A stretch of 64,000 nucleotides of DNA from Micromonospora sp. C28SCA-DRY-2 (GCF_030519475.1 NZ_JAUMKD010000001.1:620001-684000), one strand, 5' to 3'; shown: positions 1-11,242, counted from the stretch's first letter. The notes: a model not told the origin generated them from the sequence alone. A program made the numbers and translations.

Positions 1-1052
1 CGCCAGTGCCGGTCGGTGGGGGCGTCGGCGAGCAGCACCGTCGGGGGGTACCACCAGCCGGGGCCCGGCGGGCAGGAGCCGGTGAACGCCACCCGCGCGC
101 CGTCGACGTAGCCGGTGACCCGGTCCCGCTGGCCGGCCGAGATCAGCGGGCCCATCTCGGCGCTCTCCCGGGCCGGGTCCTCCACCCGCAGGGCGCGCAC
201 CGCCGGCTCCAGCAGTTCCAGGAACCGGTCGTACACCGGCCGCTGGACCAGGATCCGGGACCGGGCGCAGCAGTCCTGGCCGGCGTTGTCGAAGACCGCG
301 TACGGTGCGCTCGCGGCGGCCCGTTCCAGGTCGGCGTCGGCGAAGACCAGGTTGGCGCTCTTGCCGCCCAGCTCCAGGGTGACCCGCTTCACCTGGGCTG
401 CGCAGCCGGCCATGATCCGGGTGCCGACCTCAGTGGAGCCGGTGAAGCAGATCTTGCGGACCGCCGGGTGGGTGACGAACCGCTCCCCGACCACCGAGCC
501 CGCGCCGGGGAGCACGGTGAACACGTCCTCGGGCAGCCCCGCCTCGCGGGCCAGCTCGGCCAGGCGCAGCGCGGTCAGCGGGGTCAGCTCGGCCGGTTTG
601 AGCACCACCGTGTTGCCGGCCGCCAGCGCCGGGGCGAAACCCCACGCGGCGATCGGCATCGGGAAGTTCCACGGCACGATCACCCCGACCACGCCGAGCG
701 GCTCGTGGAAGGTGACGTCCAGCCCGCCCGGCACCGGGATCTGCCGGCCGGTCAGCCGTTCCGGCGCGCCGGCGTAGTAGTCGAGCACGTCCCGGACGTT
801 GCCCGCCTCCCACCGGGCGTTGCCGATGGTGTGCCCCGAGTTGCGCACCTCCAGCCGCGCCAGCTCCTCCAGGTGCGCGTCCACCACTGCGGCGAACCGC
901 CGCAGCAGCCGCGCCCGGTCCCCCGGCGCGACCCCCCGCCACCGCTCGTACGCCGCCGCCGCCCGCGAGATGGCCGCGTCCACCTCACCGAGCGAGGCCG
1001 CTTCCACGCTCGCGACAACCTCCCCGGTAGCCGGGTTCCGCACGTCGGTCAC
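1..1052 (-). CDS. Aldehyde dehydrogenase family protein (C-terminus cut by window edge)
   Basis: NAD(P)-dependent oxidation of an aldehyde to the acid. About 350 residues are present; the C-terminus runs off the left edge. Visible ALDH motifs are PWNFPMPIAAW (N-terminal substrate/NAD channel), FTGSTEVG (Rossmann loop), ELGGKSANLVFADAD with the general-base Glu, and GQDCCARSR, which holds the catalytic Cys. The GTG start is chosen because the protein begins directly with the family's usual NPATGEVVASVE. It lies downstream of a glutamine-synthetase-like ligase and an APC permease on the same strand, so it probably oxidises the aldehyde made from a gamma-glutamylated amine. The exact substrate cannot be read from the sequence. 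Confidence 0.93.
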   Translation of the reverse strand, partial: MTDVRNPATGEVVASVEAASLGEVDAAISRAAAAYERWRGVAPGDRARLLRRFAAVVDAHLEELARLEVRNSGHTIGNARWEAGNVRDVLDYYAGAPERLTGRQIPVPGGLDVTFHEPLGVVGVIVPWNFPMPIAAWGFAPALAAGNTVVLKPAELTPLTALRLAELAREAGLPEDVFTVLPGAGSVVGERFVTHPAVRKICFTGSTEVGTRIMAGCAAQVKRVTLELGGKSANLVFADADLERAAASAPYAVFDNAGQDCCARSRILVQRPVYDRFLELLEPAVRALRVEDPARESAEMGPLISAGQRDRVTGYVDGARVAFTGSCPPGPGWWYPPTVLLADAPTDRHW

Positions 1053-1163
1053 GCGCCCCGCCCTCCTTCGTCTCCGCGATCTTGCGCTTGCTGCCCCGGC
1101 AAAAGCCGCTCATCACCACGAATCCGGGGCGGAAAGTGCAAGATCGCGGGGAGCGTCGGCGGG

Positions 1164-2528
1164 TCAGAGGCGTTCGAAGCCACGGGTCAGTTCCCAGTCG
1201 GTGACGGCGGCGTCGAAGGCGGTCAGCTCGACCCGGGCGTGGTTGGCGTAGTGGGCGGCCACCTCGGCGCCGAACGCCTCGGTGGCCAGCGACGACGCCT
1301 CCCAGAGGGCGAGGGCGTCGCGCAGCGTGCCGGGGACCCGCTCGGCGGCCCGGTCGTCGTACGCGTTGCCGGTGCACTCCTCGCCCAGCGGCAGTTCCCG
1401 CTCGATGCCGTGCAGCGCCCCGGCGATCAGCGCCGCGATGGCCAGGTACGGGTTCACGTCCGCCCCGGGCACCCGGTTCTCCACCCGCATGCCCTGACCG
1501 TGGCCGACCAGCCGCAGCGCGCAGGTGCGGTTGTCGGTGCCCCAGCGCAGCGCGGTCGGGGCGAACGAGCCGGGCTGGTACCGCTTGTAGGAGTTGACGT
1601 TGGGCGCGAAGAAGAGGCTGAACTCCCGCATGGTGGCCAGCAGCCCGGCCAGCACCCGCTGCCCGGTCACCGACAGCTGCGCCGGGCCGTCGCCGAGCAG
1701 GGCCGAGCCGCCGGTGCGGTCGCGCAGCGAGAAGTGGATGTGGCAGGAGTTGCCCTCCCGGGCGTTGGGCTTGGCCATGAAGGTGATCGACATGCCCTCC
1801 TGGGCGGCGATCTCCTTCGCCCCGTTCTTGTAGATGACGTGGTGGTCGGCGCAGGCCACCGCCTCGTCGTAGCGGAAGGCGATCTCGTGCTGGCCGAGGT
1901 TGCACTCGCCCTTGGCGCTCTCCGGGGTAAGCCCGGCGCCGGCCATCTCGCGCCGGATCCGGCGCAGCAGCGGCTCCACCCGGGCGGTGCCGAGCAGCGA
2001 GTAGTCCACGTTGTACTGGTTGGCCGGGGTGAGGTCCCGGTAGCCGCGCCGCCACGCCTGCTCGTACGAGTCGCGGTACAGCACGAACTCCAGCTCGGTG
2101 CCGGCGTACGCGGTCAGCCCGTGCTCGGCCAGCCGCTCCACCTGCCGGCGCAGGATCTGCCGGGGCGAGGCGACCACCGGGGCGGCCCCGTCCAGCCAGG
2201 CGAGGTCGGCCAGCACCAGGGCGGTGCCCGGCTGCCAGGGCACCCGGCGCAGGGTGTCGAAGTCGGGCAGCATGGCGAAGTCGCCGTAGCCCCGCTCCCA
2301 GCCGGACATGGCGTACCCGTCCACGGTGTTCATATCCACGTCGACCGCGAGCAGGTAGTTGCACCCCTCGCTGCCGTGCGCGACCACCTGGTCCAGGAAG
2401 TAGGGCGCGTGGAACCGCTTGCCCTGCAACCGGCCCTGCATGTCGACCAGGGCCAGCACCACCGTGTCGATCTCGTGCTCGGCGACGGCGACCCGCAGTT
2501 GTTCCAGTGTGAGCGGCGCTCTCCTCAT
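1164..2528 (-). CDS. Glutamine-synthetase-family protein, probable gamma-glutamyl-amine ligase
   Basis: ATP-dependent ligation of glutamate to an amine. 454 residues with the glutamine synthetase fold: N-terminal beta-grasp, then catalytic motifs ECNLGQHEIAF, the metal-binding NSCHIHFSLRD, PTALRWGTDNRTCALRL and NPYLAIAALIAGALHGIE. The ATG start has GGAGG seven bases upstream. The N-terminus (VVLALVDMQGRLQGKRF) resembles the GlnA3/GlnA4/PuuA-like group rather than housekeeping GlnA; that group uses polyamines or ethanolamine instead of ammonia in Streptomyces and E. coli. An APC permease is encoded 94 bases upstream and an aldehyde dehydrogenase downstream, which supports an amine catabolic role. 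It is less likely to be a biosynthetic glutamine synthetase. Confidence 0.9.
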   Translation of the reverse strand: MRRAPLTLEQLRVAVAEHEIDTVVLALVDMQGRLQGKRFHAPYFLDQVVAHGSEGCNYLLAVDVDMNTVDGYAMSGWERGYGDFAMLPDFDTLRRVPWQPGTALVLADLAWLDGAAPVVASPRQILRRQVERLAEHGLTAYAGTELEFVLYRDSYEQAWRRGYRDLTPANQYNVDYSLLGTARVEPLLRRIRREMAGAGLTPESAKGECNLGQHEIAFRYDEAVACADHHVIYKNGAKEIAAQEGMSITFMAKPNAREGNSCHIHFSLRDRTGGSALLGDGPAQLSVTGQRVLAGLLATMREFSLFFAPNVNSYKRYQPGSFAPTALRWGTDNRTCALRLVGHGQGMRVENRVPGADVNPYLAIAALIAGALHGIERELPLGEECTGNAYDDRAAERVPGTLRDALALWEASSLATEAFGAEVAAHYANHARVELTAFDAAVTDWELTRGFERL

Positions 2529-2622
2529 CCGCGGGCCTCCATCACCAAGGTCTACCGGTAAGACGTGATCACCGTCAATGCCCGCTGGCCCGGCGCCGGC
2601 AAACCGCCGCCGGGCCGCCACT

Positions 2623-4230
2623 TCACGCCGGCTCGTCCGCCCGGTCGCCGTCCGCCCGGTCGCCGTCGGCCGCGGCCCGGGGCGCCGGCAGGTCGACGGT
2701 ACGCACCGGGCCGGTGAACCACCGCCGGGCCGAGGCGTACCACCAGACCGCTACCAGCAGCAGCACCCCGCCCACCGCGATCGGCGCGTAGTTCACCGCC
2801 GACCAGGTGAAGTCCGGGTTGCCGGGCACCCCGGCGGGGACGATCGGCAGCACGAAGTAGATCGAGATCACCGCGATCTCGACCACCGCGATCCAGCCGA
2901 GCAGCTTGTACCGCGGACCCAGCGTCCACGGTCCCGGGACGAACCGGTCGCCCATCCGCAGCCGCAGGTAGATGGGGATGATGAAGGACAGGTAGAGCCC
3001 GATCACCGCGACCGACACCACCGCGTAGAAGGCGACCGGGATGCCGTCCGGGCTCTGGTAGAGCGCGGGCAGGGTGAGCACCAGGCCGGCCAGGGTGGCC
3101 CCGATGATCGCGTTCACCGGGGTGCCGTTGCGGTCCACCCGGGACCAGAGCCGCCAGCCGGGCACCGCCCGGTCCCGGCTGAACGCGTACGCCATCCGGC
3201 TCATCGAGGTCACGCAGCTCATCCCGCAGAAGAACTGCCCGATGGTGGAGATGATGATGACCGCCTTGAAGAAGAACGGGGTCAGCGCGGATTCGAAGAT
3301 CGCGCCGGAGAAGCCGTCCGCCTCGTTGACCGCCTCGACGTCGGTGGCGGCGAAGAGGAAGGCCAGCAGCAGGATCCAGCCGCCGATGGCGGAGTAGAAG
3401 ATCGACTGCCAGAGGCCGCGGGCGGCGGCCTGGGAGGCGCCCCGGGTCTCCTCGGAGACGTGCGCGCAGGCGTCGAAGCCGGTGATCGTGTACTGGGTGA
3501 GCAGGAAGCCCAGCGGCAGCACGTAGAACCAGAAGGTCAACCCGCTGGTGTCGCCGTCGCCGAAGCCGGAGTTGTTGAACCGCTCGGTGAAGACGAACTG
3601 GAAGCTCTGGTGGTCGTCCGGGACCAGGACCAGGATGGCCACCACGGCGGTCGCGCCGGCCACGTGCCACCAGACCGACACGTTCTGGAGTACGTCGATG
3701 ATCCGGTGCCCGAGGATGTTGATCAGCCCGTGCAGCACCAGGATGATCACGAAGAGGATGAACGCCTGCCGCAGCGTCCCCGCCCAGCCGTCGAAGAGCG
3801 CGGAGAGGGTGAGGTTGAGGAACGTCGCGCAGCCGTAGTCGACCGACGCGGTGACCGCGACCAGGCCGATCAGGTTGAGCCAGCCGGTGAACCAGCCGTG
3901 CACCGGCTTGCCCATCCGCGCCGCCCACCAGTAGATCCCGCCCGCGGTCGGGTACGCGCTGACCAGCTCGGCCAGGCAGAAGCCGATGATCAGGATGAAC
4001 AGCGAGATGAGCGGCCAGCCCCAGGAGACCGCGACCGGCCCGCCGTTGTTCCAGGCCTGGCCGAAGGTGGTGAAGCAGCCGGCCAGGATGGAGATGATGG
4101 AGAACGAGATGGCGAAGTTGGAGAAGCCGCTCCACTTGCGGCGCAGCTCCTGCTTGTAACCGAGTTCGGCGAGTCGTCGGGCGTCGTCGTCCATCGGCTG
4201 CTCGGCGGTCGGCGCGGGCGTCGTGGCCAC
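2623..4230 (-). CDS. APC-superfamily amino acid/amine permease
   Basis: Integral membrane transporter of 535 residues with about 12 hydrophobic helices. The N-terminal signature is WSGFSNFAISFSIISILAG, followed by the first helices with FCLAELVSAYPTAGGIYWW. This is typical of the GABA/amine permease branch of the APC family. The GTG start has a strong GAGGAGGTG ribosome site. It is the first gene of a minus-strand group with the ligase and aldehyde dehydrogenase, so it likely imports their amine substrate. The C-terminal tail holds a repeated acidic DGDRADGDRAD stretch. Substrate specificity is inferred from context only. Confidence 0.92.
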   Translation of the reverse strand: MATTPAPTAEQPMDDDARRLAELGYKQELRRKWSGFSNFAISFSIISILAGCFTTFGQAWNNGGPVAVSWGWPLISLFILIIGFCLAELVSAYPTAGGIYWWAARMGKPVHGWFTGWLNLIGLVAVTASVDYGCATFLNLTLSALFDGWAGTLRQAFILFVIILVLHGLINILGHRIIDVLQNVSVWWHVAGATAVVAILVLVPDDHQSFQFVFTERFNNSGFGDGDTSGLTFWFYVLPLGFLLTQYTITGFDACAHVSEETRGASQAAARGLWQSIFYSAIGGWILLLAFLFAATDVEAVNEADGFSGAIFESALTPFFFKAVIIISTIGQFFCGMSCVTSMSRMAYAFSRDRAVPGWRLWSRVDRNGTPVNAIIGATLAGLVLTLPALYQSPDGIPVAFYAVVSVAVIGLYLSFIIPIYLRLRMGDRFVPGPWTLGPRYKLLGWIAVVEIAVISIYFVLPIVPAGVPGNPDFTWSAVNYAPIAVGGVLLLVAVWWYASARRWFTGPVRTVDLPAPRAAADGDRADGDRADEPA

Positions 4231-4271
4231 TGCACACCTCCTCGAGGCGGGTCCCCGGTGCGAGTGGGCAA

Positions 4272-4300
4272 AGTGTCGTCCCGCCGATCAAGGCGGTCAA
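4272..4300 (-). promoter_or_regulatory. Probable sigma-70-type promoter of the permease operon
   Basis: On the minus strand TTGACC (4300-4295) is separated by 17 bases from GACACT (4277-4272). That puts the expected transcription start near 4265, about 35 bases before the permease GTG. The fit to the actinobacterial -35/-10 pattern is good but unproven. Confidence 0.5.
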
Positions 4301-4471
4301 TACATCACGGGTGGGAATGTCACCGCCGGCCGGGCTAATTCCGTTGCCGCCCCGGGCCGTCCGGGCGCATCCTTGACGTCGTGACCAGGCCCGATCGCGA
4401 CGGGCCGGCGCCGGGCGCTCGGACCGCCCCGGCACCGCGGCGGCGCGGGGCACGTCACCTCTCTCTCACCC

Positions 4472-4490
4472 GTACGGCGGTACGCCGTAC
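4472..4490. terminator. Short perfect hairpin after the DUF456 gene
   Basis: GTACGGCG and CGCCGTAC are perfect inverted arms around a three-base loop, about 30 bases past the stop codon of the DUF456 gene and upstream of the permease promoter. There is no U-tract, as is usual for actinobacterial terminators. The rest of the 291-base gap 4231-4521 shows nothing else I can name. Confidence 0.4.
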
Positions 4491-4521
4491 CCGACACCCG
4501 CCCCGCGCCGCCGCCCAGCCG

Positions 4522-5022
4522 TCAGCCCAGCAGCAGCCCGGCGACCCACAGCGCGGCGATGAGCAGGCCGGCGAGGAACTCGACGAGCATGGCCAGCCCG
4601 GCCGCCGCCACCGCCCGCTTCGTCGCCGGCCAGGCCAGCCGGGAGTCGCCCAGGCGCAGCCGTTCCGCCGCCCACACCCCGCCGACGAAACCGAGCACCA
4701 GCCCGACCACCGGGACCACGAAGAAGCCGACCAGCCCCAGCAGCCCGCCGGCCAGCAGCGACGAGGTGGGCACGCCGGTGCGCTTCAGGTTGCGCCCCGG
4801 CCAGGCGTACTTGACCACCGTCCCGCCGAGGGCGACCAGGGTGGCGGCCGCGAGCACCAGCCACCGGCCGGCGCCCGCGCCGCCGAAGAGCGCCCAGACC
4901 AGCACCCCGCCCCAGCACAGCGGCAACGCCGGCAGCCCGGGCACCACCACCCCGGCCAGCCCGGCCAGGATCGCCAGGGCGGCCAGCACCGAGACGGCCG
5001 CCTGCGAATCGGTCAGACTCAC
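4522..5022 (-). CDS. DUF456 family integral membrane protein
   Basis: 166 residues, almost entirely hydrophobic, with four to five predicted helices rich in Gly/Ala/Val/Leu. The first half carries GLAGVVVPGLPALPLCWGG, and the second half has a glycine-rich helix FFVVPVVGLVLGFVGGVW. Both are recognisable DUF456 (PF04306) features. The GTG start has GAGGAGG upstream. It lies 13 bases downstream of the GGDEF-EAL gene and is probably co-transcribed with it. The function of DUF456 is unknown. Confidence 0.85.
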   Translation of the reverse strand: MSLTDSQAAVSVLAALAILAGLAGVVVPGLPALPLCWGGVLVWALFGGAGAGRWLVLAAATLVALGGTVVKYAWPGRNLKRTGVPTSSLLAGGLLGLVGFFVVPVVGLVLGFVGGVWAAERLRLGDSRLAWPATKRAVAAAGLAMLVEFLAGLLIAALWVAGLLLG

Positions 5023-5035
5023 CTGACCCGCCTCC

Positions 5036-7204
5036 TCACGCCGCCGCCTCGCCGCCGCCGAGCCGGGCGGTGATCCGGTCGGCCGGCATCGGCGGGCCGA
5101 AGAACCGGCCCTGCCCGGTGTCGCAGCGCAGCGCCCGCAGCCGTTCGGCCTGCACGGCGGTTTCCACCGCCTCGGCGGTGACCCAGAGTTCCAGCGCGTG
5201 CGCCAACCGGACCAGCGCGTCGACGATCCGCTCGTCCCGGTGGTCGGCCGCCGCCTCGACGGCGTCGCCGCGGATCCCCTCCACGAACGGCCCGGCCAGC
5301 TTGACGCAGTGGATCGGCAACCGGCGCAGGTACGCCAGGTTGGAGTAGCCGGTGCCGAAGTCGTCGATGGCCAGCCGTACGCCCAGCGCGGCGAGCCGGT
5401 GCAGCGACCGCAGCGGCTCCCCCGCGGTGCCCATCACCGCGCTCTCGGTCAGCTCCAACTGCAACAGTTCCGCCGGCAGCCCGGTGGTGGCCAGCACGTC
5501 CGCCACGGTGTCCACGATGGCCGGGTCGTCGGCCTGCCGGGCGGCCAGGTTGACGCTCACCACCAGCCGCGCCTCGGGGAACTGGCGGCGCCACTGCTCG
5601 GCGTCCCGGCAGGCCTGCCGGAGCACCCACTCGCCGAGCCGGACGATCAGCCCGGTCTCCTCGGCCAGCCCGATGAATCGGTCCGGTCCGATCATGCCCA
5701 GCTCCGGGTGCTGCCAGCGGACCAGCGCCTCCACCGCGAGCATCGAGCCCTCCAGCAGGGAGACGATGGGCTGGTACCGGAGCACGAACTCGCCCCGGTC
5801 CAGCGCGGCGGGCAGCCCGGCGGCCAGCGCCGACCGGGCGATGTCCCGGGCGCCGCGCTCCGGGTCGTAGACCGCCCACCGGCCCCGCCCCTCCGCCTTG
5901 GCCCAGTAGAGGGTGGTGTCCGCGGCCTTCATCAGCTCGGAGGCGGAGGTGCCGCCGGCCGGGCACTCCACGATGCCGACGCTGGCCGACACGGCCAGCT
6001 GCTGGTCGCCGACGTGCACCGGGGCGGCGACCGCGGCCAGGGCGGCCTCGGCAACCGCCACCGCCTCGGCCATCCCGTCGCCGTCGTCGACCAGGATGAC
6101 GAACTCGTCCCCGCCCATCCGGGCGACCAGGTGGCCCCGGCTGGCGACGGAGTCGGCCAGCCGCCGGGCGATCACCACGAGCAGGCGGTCGCCGAGGTCG
6201 TGGCCGAGGCTGTCGTTTATCGCCTTGAAGCCGTCCAGGTCCAGGAAGCAGATCCCGACCCGCTGCTCGGGCGTCGCGGAGTCGAGGATCCGGCCGAGCG
6301 TCTCGAAGAACAGCGTCCGGTTCGGTAGGCCGGTGAGCGGGTCGTGCAGCGCCTGGAAGCGCAGCCGCTGCTGGAGTTCGTACCGCTCGGTGATGTCCTC
6401 GATCATGGCCACGGTGAACCGGGGCCGGCCGTCGTGGTGCCGGATCAGCGACACGGCCAGGTCGGTCCAGAGCACGCTGCCGTCCTTGCGGTGGTAGCGC
6501 TTCTCCAGCCGGGCGGTGTCCTGCTTGCCCTCGACCAGGTGCTGGTAGGTCTCCCACATCCCGGGGGCGTCGTCGGCGTGGAACAGCGACGCCACGTCCG
6601 CCTGCCGCAGCTCGTCCACCGAGTAGCCGAGCATGTCGGCGAACGCCTGGTTGACGTCGATGATCCGACCGTCCACCCCGGCGATGCCGATCCCGATCGC
6701 CGCGCCGGTGAACACCGCGCGGAACCGGGCCTCGCTGTCCCGCAGGGCCTGCTCCACCTCGTCCCGGGCCTGCCAGGCCGACCGGGCGATCCGCTCCTGC
6801 TGGCTGAAGGTGCGGTCGCGCAGCGCCCGGGCGAAGCCCTCGGCCAGCCCGCCCTGCAGGGCCGCGACCCGCCCGGTCGCCGCCGCGGTCCGCGCCCGGG
6901 CCGGCACCACCTCGACGAGGAACCGCTCCCCGAGCGAGCGCACCGACCAGTCCAGCATCCGCGGCTCGGTCAGGTGCGCCTCGACCAGCGCCCGGCCGAC
7001 CTCCTCGGCCGGCCGGGCGGAGAACCGCTCGGCGAGCAGGGCCTGGGCCAGCCGCACGGTGTGCACGAGCAGCAGCCGCTCGGTCTCGGCCGCGTCCAGC
7101 GGCACGAACCCGAGCCGGCGCACCGCGCGGGCCCAGTCGGCCGCGTACCCCTGGGCGCCGGTCCGGCTGATCTCGTCCCCGCCGGGATCCGGGACGGCCG
7201 TCAT
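5036..7204 (-). CDS. PAS-GGDEF-EAL protein (cyclic di-GMP metabolism)
   Basis: Putative bifunctional c-di-GMP enzyme of 722 residues. Order: alpha-helical N-terminal region (about 1-155) without a recognised sensor, a PAS domain (about 160-285, ending VAMIEDITERYELQQRL), GGDEF (about 290-455, intact RMGGDEF) and EAL (about 470-715). The EAL domain has VEALVRW, NLAARQ, ELTES, DDFGTGYS, AEAVET and GQGRFFG, so the metal and catalytic residues appear present. The usual KID triplet after DDFGTGYS is KLA, losing its Asp. I chose the ATG at 7204, four bases after the upstream gene's stop; an in-frame GTG at 7243 would overlap that gene. No membrane segment is seen, so it is probably cytosolic. Confidence 0.93.
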   Translation of the reverse strand: MTAVPDPGGDEISRTGAQGYAADWARAVRRLGFVPLDAAETERLLLVHTVRLAQALLAERFSARPAEEVGRALVEAHLTEPRMLDWSVRSLGERFLVEVVPARARTAAATGRVAALQGGLAEGFARALRDRTFSQQERIARSAWQARDEVEQALRDSEARFRAVFTGAAIGIGIAGVDGRIIDVNQAFADMLGYSVDELRQADVASLFHADDAPGMWETYQHLVEGKQDTARLEKRYHRKDGSVLWTDLAVSLIRHHDGRPRFTVAMIEDITERYELQQRLRFQALHDPLTGLPNRTLFFETLGRILDSATPEQRVGICFLDLDGFKAINDSLGHDLGDRLLVVIARRLADSVASRGHLVARMGGDEFVILVDDGDGMAEAVAVAEAALAAVAAPVHVGDQQLAVSASVGIVECPAGGTSASELMKAADTTLYWAKAEGRGRWAVYDPERGARDIARSALAAGLPAALDRGEFVLRYQPIVSLLEGSMLAVEALVRWQHPELGMIGPDRFIGLAEETGLIVRLGEWVLRQACRDAEQWRRQFPEARLVVSVNLAARQADDPAIVDTVADVLATTGLPAELLQLELTESAVMGTAGEPLRSLHRLAALGVRLAIDDFGTGYSNLAYLRRLPIHCVKLAGPFVEGIRGDAVEAAADHRDERIVDALVRLAHALELWVTAEAVETAVQAERLRALRCDTGQGRFFGPPMPADRITARLGGGEAAA

Positions 7205-7208
7205 GGGG

Positions 7209-8021
7209 TCAGCCGGCGGGCCGGTCGTACCGGGCCACGCCACCGAAGGCGCCGAACCGCTCCGGGTGCTCGTCGACGTCGGACGGCGAGTCGGGCCGCC
7301 ACAGCGGCATGTGCACCACGCCGGGCTCCAGGATGGTCCAGTCGCCGAAGAAGCCGGTGATCTCGGCCCGCGAGCGCAGGGTGATCTCGGTGTCGGTACG
7401 CGCCGAGAGCCGCTGCGCGTCGAGCATCTCCTGCGGCTGGTCCTCGAAGGTCGAGTGGGACACCACCAGGTAGCTGCCCGGGGCGGCGGCGGCCCGCAGG
7501 GTGGCCAGGATCTCGCCGGGCCGGTCGGCGTCCGGGATGAAGTGCACCACCCCGGCCAGCAGGATGCCCAGCGGCCGGTTGAAGTCGAGCAGGTTCAGCT
7601 CCCGGGCCTCGGCCAGGATCCGCTCCGGCTCGCGCAGGTCGGCGTGGATCACCCCGGTCAGGTCGTTGCCGGCGAGCAGCTCGCGGCTGTGCGCCACCGC
7701 GACCGGGTCGATGTCGACGTAGACCACCCGCGCCTTCGGGTTGGCCGCCTGGGCGACCTCGTGCACGTTGCCGACGGTCGGGATGCCGGAGCCGATGTCG
7801 AGGAACTGGTCGACGCCGTCGTCCAGCAGCGCCCGTACGGCCCGGCGGAGGAACTCCCGGCCGGCGCGCATGGTGGCCGCCAGGTTCGGCGTCATGCTCG
7901 CGATCTGCTCGGCGAGCTGCCGGTCGATCTCGAAGTTGTGCGCCCCGCCCAGGAAGTAGTCGTACACCCGGGCCGCGCTCGGCCGGGAGAGGTCGATCTC
8001 GACGGGAAGTCCGTCCGGCAT
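7209..8021 (-). CDS. SAM-dependent methyltransferase of the DUF574 / Methyltransf_19 type
   Basis: 270 residues. The characteristic N-terminus PSAARVYDYFLGGAHNFEID is followed by the SAM-binding motif FLDIGSGIPTVGNVHEVAQ and the acidic VVYVDIDPVAVAHS. This is the actinomycete-specific family often present in many copies per genome, with unknown substrates. I chose the ATG before PDGLPVEIDLSRPS because this gives the usual family length; a GTG two codons earlier is possible and there is no strong Shine-Dalgarno sequence. Its stop lies four bases before the GGDEF-EAL start, so the two may be translationally coupled. Confidence 0.9.
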   Translation of the reverse strand: MPDGLPVEIDLSRPSAARVYDYFLGGAHNFEIDRQLAEQIASMTPNLAATMRAGREFLRRAVRALLDDGVDQFLDIGSGIPTVGNVHEVAQAANPKARVVYVDIDPVAVAHSRELLAGNDLTGVIHADLREPERILAEARELNLLDFNRPLGILLAGVVHFIPDADRPGEILATLRAAAAPGSYLVVSHSTFEDQPQEMLDAQRLSARTDTEITLRSRAEITGFFGDWTILEPGVVHMPLWRPDSPSDVDEHPERFGAFGGVARYDRPAG

Positions 8022-8123
8022 CTGCACTGCTGCACCCCAAGTCGTCGCCGCGGTGCGGGAGGGAACCGGTGCCGGGGACGCGTGCGCGGCACGCGGCGGT
8101 CGCACCGGCCGACCCGCGGATCG

Positions 8124-8142
8124 TGTGGTGCTGACCACAATA
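8124..8142 (-). promoter_or_regulatory. Palindrome next to a -10-like element upstream of the methyltransferase
   Basis: TGTGGT and ACCACA form 6-bp inverted arms with a 4-base spacer (8124-8139). They overlap a minus-strand TATTGT (8142-8137) that could be a -10 element about 115 bases before the methyltransferase start. This would suit a repressor site. I see no dedicated regulator gene beside it. Confidence 0.3.
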
Positions 8143-8261
8143 GGCCCGGCCGTCCCGTTCCGGGGAGATCGGCCGAGCCGGCGACGGCAGTCCCGGCCGG
8201 CCGGGGGGTGAGCCGGGGCCGGGCCCGCCGCCGCCGGCCCCGGCACCGCCGCGCGCCCGGG

Positions 8262-9467
<1,206 letters not shown>

Positions 9468-9560
9468 CGCGAGTCCTTCGGGGTGGGAAGGGTGGGACGG
9501 GAGCGTCCACCGGGTCGCGGGGGGACGCCCGGCCGCCAGGATATCCGCGCCCGGGGCCGA

Positions 9561-9572
9561 TAGGTTGACGGC
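9561..9572 (+). promoter_or_regulatory. -10 element for a leaderless transcript
   Basis: TAGGTT ends six bases before the ATG at 9573 and there is no Shine-Dalgarno sequence. The arrangement TANNNT plus about six bases plus start codon is the standard actinobacterial leaderless layout. Confidence 0.5.
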
Positions 9573-10530
<958 letters not shown>

Positions 10531-10538
<8 letters not shown>

Positions 10539-11196
10539 ACCGGTGTGGCGCGCCGGGCCCGCGTCCCGGGCCGCCGCGTCGGCCGCCGCCGGCTGCACCC
10601 TGGCCGGGGCGGTAGCGGTGACGGTCGCCGTGGTCGCCGGTCCGGGTCCCGGCCTGACCGGGTACGTCAGCGAGGCCGGCATCGCCGGCACCGGGTTCGC
10701 CCGGACGTACCGCATCGGGGTGTTCGCCCTGGCGGCGGGGCTTTTCCTGCTGGCCGCGGCGCTGCCGCCGGCGCTGCGCGTGACGGCCGGACTGCTCGCC
10801 GCGGCCGGGGCCTGCACGGTGGTCTCCGGCGCGGTGACGTGCAGCGCCGGCTGCCCGCTGCCGCCGTTCGAGCGGGCCACCGTGGCGGACCTGGTGCACG
10901 GCGGGGCGAGCATCGCCGCGACCGCCGCCGTGGTGCTCGCGATGCTGGCGCTGCTGGCCACCCCCGGGGCGCCCGCGGCGCTGCGCCGGGTGGCCCGCCT
11001 GGGCGCGGCGCTCGCGGTGCCGCTGGCCGCCGCGATCGGGCTGGCCATCCTGCTGGTCGGGCGGGGCGGTCTGGTCGGCGCCCTGGAGCGGCTGCTGCTC
11101 GCGGTGGCGGCCGCCTGGGGCCTGGTCACCGCGACCACGCTCGGGCTGACCGCCGATCGGGACGGACGGAGCAACCGGTCCCGAACGGGCGTGTAA
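10531..11196 (+). CDS. DUF998 family membrane protein
   Basis: 221 residues with about six hydrophobic helices, small residues dominating. A conserved-looking CSAGCPLPPFERATVADLVH loop lies in the middle: two cysteines, then an acidic/His segment before helix four. This is typical of DUF998 (PF06197), whose function is unknown. The GTG start lies inside the end of the preceding reductase gene. The C-terminus is basic and polar (DRDGRSNRSRTGV). Its association with the reductase may only be transcriptional. Confidence 0.8.
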
Positions 11197-11242
11197 GGAC
11201 CGTCACGCTCGTCGCTCCTTCCTCCTCGGGAGCGGCGCGGAG

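Noticed and set aside
6..2561. 851-codon open frame on the plus strand
   Set aside because: Opposite strand of clear aldehyde dehydrogenase and glutamine synthetase-like genes; no protein family features. GC-rich DNA leaves antisense frames open.
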